Part shown: one piece after another, positions 57,211-64,000 of the stretch
How positions within the stretch are numbered: the first letter of the stretch is position 1
Layout: each line of letters starts with the position of its first letter
Source of the DNA: Caulobacter vibrioides
GTDB taxonomy: Bacteria > Pseudomonadota > Alphaproteobacteria > Caulobacterales > Caulobacteraceae
Assembly: GCA_001449105.1 (NCBI GenBank)
Contig: LNIY01000150.1
Span: forward strand, 49,336-113,335
Direction: 5' to 3'
DNA length: 64,000 nucleotides
Notes under the pieces: generated by a model
Told to the model about the DNA's origin: nothing
Databases searched by the model: none
Seen by the model: the letters and a program-made list of their open reading frames with translations, nothing else
Made by a program: the position numbers and the translations under genes

Positions 57211-60200
57211 ATGATGAAGCGTCCCGCCCTTTTCGGCCTCGCCGCCGCCCTGCTCGCCACGACCGCGCTCTCCGGCGCGAATGCGGCCGAGCCGACGCGC
57301 TACGTCATGACGGCGTTCACCAACGCCAGCCAGTCGAACATGAGCGTGTACGACTCGGCCGACGGCTCGCGCTTCACCCTGCAGAAGCCGCTGGCCTACA
57401 CCCCGCCCAAGGGGTTGATCCGCGATCCGAGCGTGCTGAAGCGCAAGGACGGCTTCTACTACGTCGCCTACACCACCGGCTGGACCGGCAACACGATCGG
57501 CCTGGCCCGCAGCAAGGACCTGGTCGACTGGACCTTCCTGCGCGACGTCACCGTCGACGTGCCGGCCTCGACCAACACCTGGGCGCCCGAGTGGTTCGTC
57601 GACGCCGACGGCTCCGAACACCTGATCCTGTCGGTCTCGACCACGGGCATCGCGGGCCAGTTCCAGCCCTACCGCATCACGGCGCAGGACGCCGACCTCT
57701 CGACCTGGAGCGCCCCGCGCCCGCTGTCGGGCATGGGCCCCAACTACATCGACGCCTTCGTCGTGCGCGAGGGCTCGCAGTACCAGGCCTTCGCCAAGAA
57801 CGAGACCACCAAGTTCATCGAACTGCTGACCGCCCCGTCGCTGGACGGCCCCTGGCAGGTCAAGGGCGGCGGCGACTGGGCCGGCTGGGGCAAGTTCCTC
57901 GAAGGCCCCGCCCTCACGCGGACCCCCGAAGGGGCCTGGCGCATCTATTTCGACGAGTACATGTCGAAGCGCTACTGGTACTCCGACAGCACCGACGGCT
58001 TCCGCACCTGGACGCCCAAGAAGGAACTGTCCGAGCTCTCGGGCACGGTCCGCCACTTCACCGTGCTCAAGGAAGGCGGCGACCAGGCGGTCGCGGCCAA
58101 GCCGGCAGAAGCCCACAAGATCACCTGGGACAAGTACTCCCTGAAGGTCGACGGCAATCGCATCTATTCCTGGGGCGGCGAGTTCCACCCCTTCCGCGTG
58201 CCCAGCCCCGACCTGTGGCGCGACATCCTCCAGAAGATGAAGGCCAGCGGCTACAACACCGTCGCGATCTACATCGACTGGGGCTACCACTCGCCCAAGC
58301 AGGGGGTCTACGACTTCAGCGGGATCCGCGACATGGATCGCGTGCTGACCATGGCCAAGGAAGAAGGCCTCTACGTCATCACCCGCGCCGGCCCCTACGT
58401 GAACGCCGAACTGACGCGCGGCGGCTTCCCGGGCCATCTGGTCAACCAGCAGGCCCGCGCCCGCACCGACGCGCCGGAATACATCCAAGCCGCCGACGAG
58501 TGGCTGAGCCAAATCAACAAGGTCATCGCCCGCCACCAGCTGACCACCGGCCAGGGCACGGTCATCGCCCACCAGATCGAGAACGAGCTCGACGTCGTGG
58601 GCGCGCCGCAGCAGCGCTACATGCAGTGGCTGGCCGACAAGGCCCGCGCCGACGGCATCACCGTGCCGCTGTTCCACAACGACAAGGGCCGCAACGGCTA
58701 CTGGGTGCCCAAGGGCTCCAACGTGCCCGGCGCCGTGGAAGGCCCGACCGACCTCTACGCCTTCGACGGCTATCCGGGCGGCTCGTGCAAGGTCGACTCC
58801 ACCCCCTCCTCGCCCGGCGTGGCGCCTGACTGGGGCCTCTACGGCGCCGGCGGCGCCAAGGGCGGCGCCTCGGCCAGCCCCAACACCCCCGGCTTCGCGG
58901 CCGAGTTCGGCGGCGGCTGGTTCGACTACTGGGGCAGCAACGGCGACTACGACTGCACCGCCATCCATCGCGGCGTCGGCTACCAGCGGGTGTTCTACGG
59001 GACCAACATCGCCAACGGCCTGACGATCCAGAGCTTCTACATGACCTATGGCGGAACCAGCTGGGGCTGGTCGCCGGCCCCGGTGGTGTTCAGCTCCTAC
59101 GACTACGGCTCGGCCATCGACGAGGCCCGCGGCTTGCGCGACAAGGCCCGCGTCATGAAGCAGATGGGCCAGTTCCTGAACGCCGTTCCGGACCTGACCC
59201 GCATGGACAAGGGCGAGGCCGTCGTTCCCTCGAACGACAAGGTCCGCGTCTATCACAACGTCAACGCCGAGACCGGCAGCCACCTCTATGTGGTGATCCA
59301 CAACCCCAGCAGCGCCACCGGCGACGAGGCCTTCACCTTCAAGGTCAAGACCCGCGACGGCGAGTACGTGGTCCCCTCGCGGATCAAGGGCCAGGACAGC
59401 AAGATGCTGATGGCCAGCTACGACCTGGGCGGCCAGCGGCTGGTCTATTCCACGTCCGAGATCCAGACCCACCTGCCCTGGAACGGCGGCGACCTGGCCC
59501 TGATGTACGGCCGCGCCGGCGAGGCGGGCGAGACCGTCCTGCGCTACGCCGAGGCCCCCAAGGTCGAGGTGCTGGAAGGCCAGGTGTCGTCGAGCTTCGA
59601 CGCCGCCAAGGGCGACCTGAAGCTGACCTACAACCACACGGGCCTGGCCCGCGTGCGCATCACCGGCGGCGGCCGTCCGCCGCTCGTGCTGCTGCTGGCC
59701 GACGAGGCCACGGGCCAGACCTTCTGGCGCCAGGACACCGCCGCCGGCCCGACCCTGCAGCGCGGCCCCGGCCTCGTGCGCTCGGCCGGCGTCAAGGGCG
59801 CGGTGCTGTCCCTGACCGGCGACACCGAAGCCGAGAGCGCCTTGGAAGTCTTCGCCCCCAAGGGCGTGAAGTCCGTCCGCTGGAACGGCGCCGCCGTCGC
59901 CGCCAAGGCCACGACCAGCGGCTCGCTGCTGGCGACCAAGTCGCTGGCCGGCCCGACCGCCGTCACCGTGCCGGACCTGGCCAAGCTCGACTGGAAGACC
60001 GCCGCCGGCTCGCCGGAATCGGATCCGGCCTTCGACGACAGCGCCTGGGCCAAGGCCGAGGGCAAGCGCGGCGGCTCGACCGTGCGTCCGCCGACCGGCC
60101 AGCCGGCGCTCGACATGAGCACCCACGGCTTCCACCACGGCGACGTCTGGTATCGCGGCCGCTACAAGGGCCGCGCCGACATCGACACCCTGACCCTGCA

Positions 60201-61002
60201 CTACGGCGCCGGCGGCGCCGGCATGCTGCAGGTGTGGCTGGACGGCAAGTTCCTCGGCCAGCACGAGCTGGACGGCGGCCTGCCCCGCCCGATCACCACG
60301 GGCGTGGCCACCTTCAAGCTGCCTGAAGACCTGCGCGGCGATGGCGAGCACGTGCTGTCGGTGATGGTGCGCAACAACGGCCACAACTGGGATCTCGACG
60401 CCGACGACTTCCACAAGGAAGCCCGCGGCCTGGTCTCAGCCTCACTGTCGAGCCCGACGAGCTACAGCTTCGCCGTGCCGATCAGCTGGAAGATCCAGGG
60501 CAACAAGGGCGGCGAGGACATCGCCGATCCGGTGCGCGGCCCGATGAACGAAGGCGGCCAGTACGGCGAGCGCAACGGCTGGCACCTGCCGGGCTTCCCC
60601 GACCAGGGCTGGGCCAAGGCCGACATGGCCGCCACGGTCCCCTACGCTGGCGCCACCTGGTACCGCACCAACTTCGACCTCGCCCTCCCCAAGGACCAGG
60701 ACGTGACCCTGGGCCTGACGATCGGCGATCCGAAGACCCCGCGCTCGCCGGGCCGCTATCGCGTGCTGATCTTCGTCAACGGCTGGAACATGGGGCAATT
60801 CATCGCCCATGTCGGCCCGCAGCGGACCTTCGTGCTGCCCAACGGCATCGTCGATCCGCACGGCAAGAACACCATCGCCCTGGCCGTGACCAGCGACGGC
60901 GCCCCCGGCGACGCCCTGGAAGCCGTCAAACTGGAAGTGCTGCGCAACGTGGAAGGCGGCGTGCCCGTCGCCCGCGTCCCCGCGCCGAACTACAAGCAGT
61001 AG
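57211..61002 (+). CDS. Secreted GH43-like plus GH35 beta-galactosidase two-domain protein
   Basis: 1263 residues with signal peptide (cleavage near NAA-EP). Residues about 28-310 form a GH43-like five-bladed propeller (GLIRDPSVLKRKDGFYYVAY with the Asp base; FLEGPALTRTPEGAWRIYFDEY with the Glu). From about 325 a GH35 catalytic domain follows: YSWGGEFHPFRVPSPDLWRD, IAHQIENEL with acid/base Glu459, GFAAEFGGGWFDYWG with nucleophile Glu565. Jelly-roll domains fill the C-terminus (WYRGRYKGRAD; ATWYRTNFDLAL; RYRVLIFVNGWNMGQF). GH35 enzymes cut terminal beta-galactose; GH43 enzymes cut arabinose or galactan. Together they suit rhamnogalacturonan I side chains. Activity of the GH43 part is unproven. 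ATG 57214 or GTG 57208 are alternative starts. Confidence 0.88.
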   Translation: MMKRPALFGLAAALLATTALSGANAAEPTRYVMTAFTNASQSNMSVYDSADGSRFTLQKPLAYTPPKGLIRDPSVLKRKDGFYYVAYTTGWTGNTIGLARSKDLVDWTFLRDVTVDVPASTNTWAPEWFVDADGSEHLILSVSTTGIAGQFQPYRITAQDADLSTWSAPRPLSGMGPNYIDAFVVREGSQYQAFAKNETTKFIELLTAPSLDGPWQVKGGGDWAGWGKFLEGPALTRTPEGAWRIYFDEYMSKRYWYSDSTDGFRTWTPKKELSELSGTVRHFTVLKEGGDQAVAAKPAEAHKITWDKYSLKVDGNRIYSWGGEFHPFRVPSPDLWRDILQKMKASGYNTVAIYIDWGYHSPKQGVYDFSGIRDMDRVLTMAKEEGLYVITRAGPYVNAELTRGGFPGHLVNQQARARTDAPEYIQAADEWLSQINKVIARHQLTTGQGTVIAHQIENELDVVGAPQQRYMQWLADKARADGITVPLFHNDKGRNGYWVPKGSNVPGAVEGPTDLYAFDGYPGGSCKVDSTPSSPGVAPDWGLYGAGGAKGGASASPNTPGFAAEFGGGWFDYWGSNGDYDCTAIHRGVGYQRVFYGTNIANGLTIQSFYMTYGGTSWGWSPAPVVFSSYDYGSAIDEARGLRDKARVMKQMGQFLNAVPDLTRMDKGEAVVPSNDKVRVYHNVNAETGSHLYVVIHNPSSATGDEAFTFKVKTRDGEYVVPSRIKGQDSKMLMASYDLGGQRLVYSTSEIQTHLPWNGGDLALMYGRAGEAGETVLRYAEAPKVEVLEGQVSSSFDAAKGDLKLTYNHTGLARVRITGGGRPPLVLLLADEATGQTFWRQDTAAGPTLQRGPGLVRSAGVKGAVLSLTGDTEAESALEVFAPKGVKSVRWNGAAVAAKATTSGSLLATKSLAGPTAVTVPDLAKLDWKTAAGSPESDPAFDDSAWAKAEGKRGGSTVRPPTGQPALDMSTHGFHHGDVWYRGRYKGRADIDTLTLHYGAGGAGMLQVWLDGKFLGQHELDGGLPRPITTGVATFKLPEDLRGDGEHVLSVMVRNNGHNWDLDADDFHKEARGLVSASLSSPTSYSFAVPISWKIQGNKGGEDIADPVRGPMNEGGQYGERNGWHLPGFPDQGWAKADMAATVPYAGATWYRTNFDLALPKDQDVTLGLTIGDPKTPRSPGRYRVLIFVNGWNMGQFIAHVGPQRTFVLPNGIVDPHGKNTIALAVTSDGAPGDALEAVKLEVLRNVEGGVPVARVPAPNYKQ

Positions 61003-61040
61003 GCCCCCGCCTACCCCGAACTTACCTTTAGGAGACTACC

Positions 61041-62150
61041 GTGCCCAATCTCGCTCACGGCATCGAGGCCAAGGACGTCAAGGCCAAGATCGCCCTTCTG
61101 ATCAGCAACCTCGTCGACATCACCGACGAGACGGGCGAGTTCCTGCTGCGCCTCGACGACGGCCGCGTCATCGACACCAAGGGCTGGAACGACTGGGAGT
61201 GGACCCACGGCGTGGGCCTCTACGGCCTGTGGAAGCAGTACGAGATGTACGGCGACGAGCGCGCCTTCGACATCATGACCAAGTGGTTCGCCGACCGCTT
61301 CGAGGCCGGCACCCCGACCAAGAACATCAACACGGTCTCGCCGTTCCTGACCCTGGCCTACCTGTACGAGGCCACCGGCGACCACACCTACATCCCCTAC
61401 CTCGAGACCTGGGCCGACTACGTCATGTACGAGGGTCCGCGCACCGAGGAAGGCGGCTTCCAGCATATCGTCTTCAACAGCGAGAACCCGCAGCAGCTGT
61501 GGGACGACACGCTGATGATGAGCGTGCTGCCGCTGGCCAAGATCGGCCTGCTGCTCGACCGCCCCGACTTCGTCGAGGAGGCCAAGCGCCAGTTCATGGT
61601 CCACATCAAGTACCTGGCCGACCGCAAGACCGGCCTGTGGTTCCATGGCTGGACCTTCGAGGGCCGTCACAACTTCGCCGACGCCCTGTGGGCCCGCGGG
61701 AACTGCTGGGTGACGATCGCCATCCCGGAATTCATCGAGCTGCTCGACCTGAAGCCGGGCGACGGCCTGCGCGCCTTCCTGATCGACGCCCTGGAAGCCC
61801 AGATCAAGGCCCTGACCAAGTTCCAGGACCAGGAGTCGGGCCTGTGGCACACGATCATCGACGACAAGACCTCGTACCTTGAAGCCTCGGCCACGGCCGG
61901 CTTCGCCTACGGCGTGCTCAAGGCCGTGCGTAAGCGCTACATCGGCAAGGAGTACGAAGCCGTCGCCATCCGCGCCATCAAGGGCGTGCTGGCCAACATC
62001 GACGACGCCGGCGAACTGCAGCAGGTCTCGTTCGGCACCCCGGTGTTCGACACGATCCAGGGCTACAAGGACATCCCGCTGACCTCGATGCCGTACGGCC
62101 AGTCGCTGGCCATGCTGGCGCTCGGCGAGTTCCAGCGCGCCTTCATCTAA
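61041..62150 (+). CDS. GH105 unsaturated rhamnogalacturonyl hydrolase (YteR-like)
   Basis: 369 residues forming an alpha/alpha toroid. TKGWNDWEWTHGVGLYGLWKQYE, FLTLAYLYEATGD, QLWDDTLMMSVLPLAKIG and LWARGNCWVTIAIPEFIELL contain the Asp and Trp residues of the GH105 site. It removes the unsaturated galacturonyl residue that rhamnogalacturonan lyases leave on oligosaccharides. No signal peptide, so it acts in the cytoplasm after uptake of oligosaccharides. The GTG start at 61041 follows TTTAGGAGACTACC. A perfect hairpin separates it from the transporter gene. Confidence 0.92.
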   Translation: MPNLAHGIEAKDVKAKIALLISNLVDITDETGEFLLRLDDGRVIDTKGWNDWEWTHGVGLYGLWKQYEMYGDERAFDIMTKWFADRFEAGTPTKNINTVSPFLTLAYLYEATGDHTYIPYLETWADYVMYEGPRTEEGGFQHIVFNSENPQQLWDDTLMMSVLPLAKIGLLLDRPDFVEEAKRQFMVHIKYLADRKTGLWFHGWTFEGRHNFADALWARGNCWVTIAIPEFIELLDLKPGDGLRAFLIDALEAQIKALTKFQDQESGLWHTIIDDKTSYLEASATAGFAYGVLKAVRKRYIGKEYEAVAIRAIKGVLANIDDAGELQQVSFGTPVFDTIQGYKDIPLTSMPYGQSLAMLALGEFQRAFI

Positions 62151-62158
62151 CCCTTTCA

Positions 62159-62190
62159 CCGACCATCCCCGCGCAGGCGGGGATGGTCGG
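62159..62190. repeat. TCCCCGC-type hairpin between GH105 and the symporter
   Basis: CCGACCATCCCCGC and GCGGGGATGGTCGG form a 14-base perfect stem with a GCAG loop. It belongs to the TCCCCG family of repeats. Lacking a T run, it may act as an mRNA processing or stability element between two genes of an operon. Confidence 0.7.
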
Positions 62191-62253
62191 ATGAGGGAAT
62201 GCAATTCAGAGGCTCACCAGAAGCCTTTCGAAGTTTTGGGACACGAAACGAAC

Positions 62254-63879
62254 ATGGCCACGCCAGACGCCCGCAAACCGTCCTGGATCAACTATTGGGG
62301 CTGGGGCTCCGGCGACATGCTGGGGGCCGGCGCGCAAGCCGTGATCACCGGCTGGCTGGCCTACTTCTTCATCACCTTCTGCGGACTGTCGCCGGTCGAG
62401 ACCGGCCTGATCCTGGGCCTGCCGCGCCTGCTGGAAGCGATCACCTGCCCGCTGATCGGCTACATCTCCGACAACCTGCGCCACACCTGGATCGGCCGTA
62501 AGGTCGGACGGCGGAAGATATTCCTGCTGCTGACCATCCCGCTGCTGCCCAGCTTCGCGCTGATCTTCGTGTCGGGCCAGACCTTCACCTACTACCTGGT
62601 GACGTTCATCTTCTTCGAGTTCGTCTACACGATGTTCCTGATCCCGTGGGAAACCCTCGCGGCGGAAATGACGAAGGATTACAAGGAGAAGGCCAAGTTC
62701 GCGGGCGCCCGCATGCTGATCGCCCAGAGCTCGGCGATCCTGGCCTCGTACCTGCCCACGCTGATCATCAACAACTTCGGCGGCAAGGACAGCTCCAACA
62801 CCTTCCTGATCATGGCGGCCATCTTCGGCGGCCTGTTCAGCCTGGTGGTCGTGCTGGTGGTGCTGTTCACCTGGGAGCGCCCCTACACCGACGAGGAAAA
62901 GCTGATCCAGCCCGAGCCCATGGACTGGGGCAAGGCCGCGCTGATCCCGGTCAACATGTTCCGCGACCTGTTCTCGACCCTGAAGCTGAAGGCCTTCCGC
63001 CAGCACCTGTCGCTGTATCTGGGCGGCTATATCAGCCAGGACATCTTCAACACCGCCTTCCCGCTGTTCGTGGCCACGGTGATGGTCGGCTCGACCCTGG
63101 TGATCTCCCAGGCGATGACGATGATGTACTTCGCCCAGTTGATCTCGGTGATGATCGCCATCCGCGTGATCATCAAGACGGGCCCGACGGCGGCCTACCG
63201 CATGGCCATCACCTTCGTCGGCGCGGCCCTGCTGCTGTTCCTGGGCTTCTACCTGGTCAAGCCGGCCGGCTTCGCCGCGGGCGTCGAGGGCCTGCACGGC
63301 AACATCTTCAACGCCGCCGCCTCGGGCTTCAACCCGACCGTCCTGTTCTGGCTGTTCCTGCCGATCATCCTGGCCGGCCTTGGCCGCGGCACGCTGAACT
63401 TCGTGCCCTGGGGCGTCTACAACTACCTGCCCGACGTCGACGAGGCCGTCACCGGCCAGCGCCGCGAGGGCATCTTCGCCGGCGTCATGACCTTCGTGCG
63501 CAAGATCGCCCAGTCGGGCGCCATCCTGCTGACCACCACCCTGCTGGGCCTGGGCGGCTTCGTCTCGGGCGGCAAGGGCCAGGTCGTCCAGCAGACCTCG
63601 CAGGCGATCCACACCCTGGTGCTGATCATGGTCGGCGGCCCGATCCTGGTGATGCTCGCCGGCATGATCATCTCGTGGAAATTCCGCCTCAACGCCAAGA
63701 CCCACGAGGTCCTGGTCCACGAGGTCGAACGTCTGCGCGCCGGCGCGACCGAAGCCGAAAGCCCCGAGTCCAAGGCCATCGTCGAGGACCTCACCGGCTG
63801 GAAGTACGAACGCCTGTGGGGCCGCGGCGAGAAAGCCAAGCCCCCGGTCGGCAGCGACCAGATCCCGGATATCAACTGA
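62254..63879 (+). CDS. GPH-family sugar (oligosaccharide) : cation symporter
   Basis: 541 residues, about 12 helices. YWGWGSGDMLGAGAQAVITGWLAYFF at the first helix, LGLPRLLEAITCPLIGYISDN with GRKVGRRKIFLL (MFS loop 2-3), ETLAAEMTKDYKEKAKFAGAR and VPWGVYNYLPDVDEAVTGQRREG are GPH-type (MelB-like) symporter signatures. It probably takes up rhamnogalacturonan-derived disaccharides or rhamnose. Hydrophilic C-terminal tail. The start at 62254 was chosen because the 21 upstream codons look unlike protein. Ribosome site weak. Followed by a strong terminator, so the operon ends here. Confidence 0.92.
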   Translation: MATPDARKPSWINYWGWGSGDMLGAGAQAVITGWLAYFFITFCGLSPVETGLILGLPRLLEAITCPLIGYISDNLRHTWIGRKVGRRKIFLLLTIPLLPSFALIFVSGQTFTYYLVTFIFFEFVYTMFLIPWETLAAEMTKDYKEKAKFAGARMLIAQSSAILASYLPTLIINNFGGKDSSNTFLIMAAIFGGLFSLVVVLVVLFTWERPYTDEEKLIQPEPMDWGKAALIPVNMFRDLFSTLKLKAFRQHLSLYLGGYISQDIFNTAFPLFVATVMVGSTLVISQAMTMMYFAQLISVMIAIRVIIKTGPTAAYRMAITFVGAALLLFLGFYLVKPAGFAAGVEGLHGNIFNAAASGFNPTVLFWLFLPIILAGLGRGTLNFVPWGVYNYLPDVDEAVTGQRREGIFAGVMTFVRKIAQSGAILLTTTLLGLGGFVSGGKGQVVQQTSQAIHTLVLIMVGGPILVMLAGMIISWKFRLNAKTHEVLVHEVERLRAGATEAESPESKAIVEDLTGWKYERLWGRGEKAKPPVGSDQIPDIN

Positions 63880-63888
63880 GTTGCAGAG

Positions 63889-63916
63889 CCCCCGCCCGAA
63901 ACGGCGGGGGTTTTTG
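63889..63916 (+). terminator. Terminator after the symporter gene
   Basis: CCCCCGCC (63889-63896) pairs with GGCGGGGG (63903-63910) and TTTTTG follows: an ideal Rho-independent terminator ten bases after the stop codon. Confidence 0.9.
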
Positions 63917-63929
63917 TTAGGGCGGTGGG

Positions 63930-64000
63930 CCCCCTCAGTCGCTCCGCGACAGCTCCCCCAGAGGGGGAGCATCTGCGGCGTAGATCCTCCCCCTCTGGGG
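63930..64000. repeat. Compound CCCCCT/AGGGGG palindromic repeat, copy 4 (cut by window end)
   Basis: CCCTCAGTCGCTCCGCGACA, CTCCCCCAGAGGGGGAG, spacer, then CCTCCCCCTCTGGGG at the last base of the window. The same modules and order as copy 1. Confidence 0.75.

Noticed and set aside
57187..60414. Very long antisense open frame opposite the GH43-GH35 gene
   Set aside because: Strong GC3 bias of the real gene leaves the opposite strand nearly stop-free; its translation is Val/Ala/Gly/His-rich low-complexity and has no family motifs.
1..64000. tRNA or rRNA genes
   Set aside because: No cloverleaf-like segment or rRNA-like sequence was recognised while reading the intergenic regions; a dedicated scan was not possible.

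Overview
The window looks like a chromosomal segment of a Caulobacter-type alphaproteobacterium. The evidence is a very GC-rich base composition with a strong G/C preference at third codon positions, a holdfast-type polysaccharide locus (hfsC-hfsB-hfsA divergent from hfsD), a GcrA-family cell-cycle regulator with GANTC sites next to it, and the short palindromic intergenic repeats common in this group. No rRNA, tRNA, CRISPR array or insertion sequence was recognised.

Layout. 1-4.6 kb holds holdfast polysaccharide polymerisation and export. 4.6-8.7 kb has a Sel1-like protein, a YfcG-type glutathione transferase, an RcnB-like periplasmic protein, a small secreted protein and gatB. 8.97-10.6 kb is a conspicuously low-GC two-gene island, a ParA-like ATPase followed 6 bases later by a HEPN-domain protein, and is the best candidate here for an undescribed (defence or toxin-type) system. 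10.8-20.8 kb has hrpB, an amino-acid permease, a metallo-beta-lactamase-fold hydrolase, a two-component system bracketed by two EF-hand proteins, a DUF1345 membrane protein and a KGG-repeat stress protein. 20.96-23.1 kb is one reading frame joining the two core ergothioneine enzymes (EgtB then EgtD). 23.3-26.4 kb has an RBBP9-like hydrolase, a GcrA-family regulator, a cytochrome c lipoprotein and two SnoaL-like proteins. 26.5-33.1 kb is an RND efflux operon with an AceE/transketolase-like enzyme at its end and a palindrome-rich control region. 33.3-44.7 kb has an aldolase/adducin protein, a DUF969-DUF979-DUF2891 operon, ligA followed by an exonuclease-BRCT gene, a three-gene metabolic operon, motB and bpt.

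45-64 kb ends in a carbohydrate locus for pectin, most likely rhamnogalacturonan I. On the minus strand an IclR regulator, an L-rhamnose 1-dehydrogenase, an L-lactate dehydrogenase and a rhamnogalacturonan acetylesterase form one operon. Divergent from it lie L-rhamnonate dehydratase, a fumarylacetoacetase-fold hydrolase, an SDR dehydrogenase, a lactonase, RhaM mutarotase, a large GH43-GH35 two-domain glycosidase, a GH105 unsaturated-rhamnogalacturonyl hydrolase and a GPH-type sugar symporter. Read together they give a complete non-phosphorylated route: L-rhamnose to rhamnonolactone, rhamnonate, 2-keto-3-deoxyrhamnonate, the 2,4-diketo acid, then pyruvate plus L-lactate, with the lactate oxidised to pyruvate by the operon's own LldD.

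Two families of intergenic palindromes recur through the window: a CCCCCT/AGGGGG-type compound repeat (four copies) and a TCCCCGCGAAGGCGGGGA-type repeat (single hairpins and two long inverted pairs). All family assignments were made by reading motifs and recalling homologues; no database search was run.
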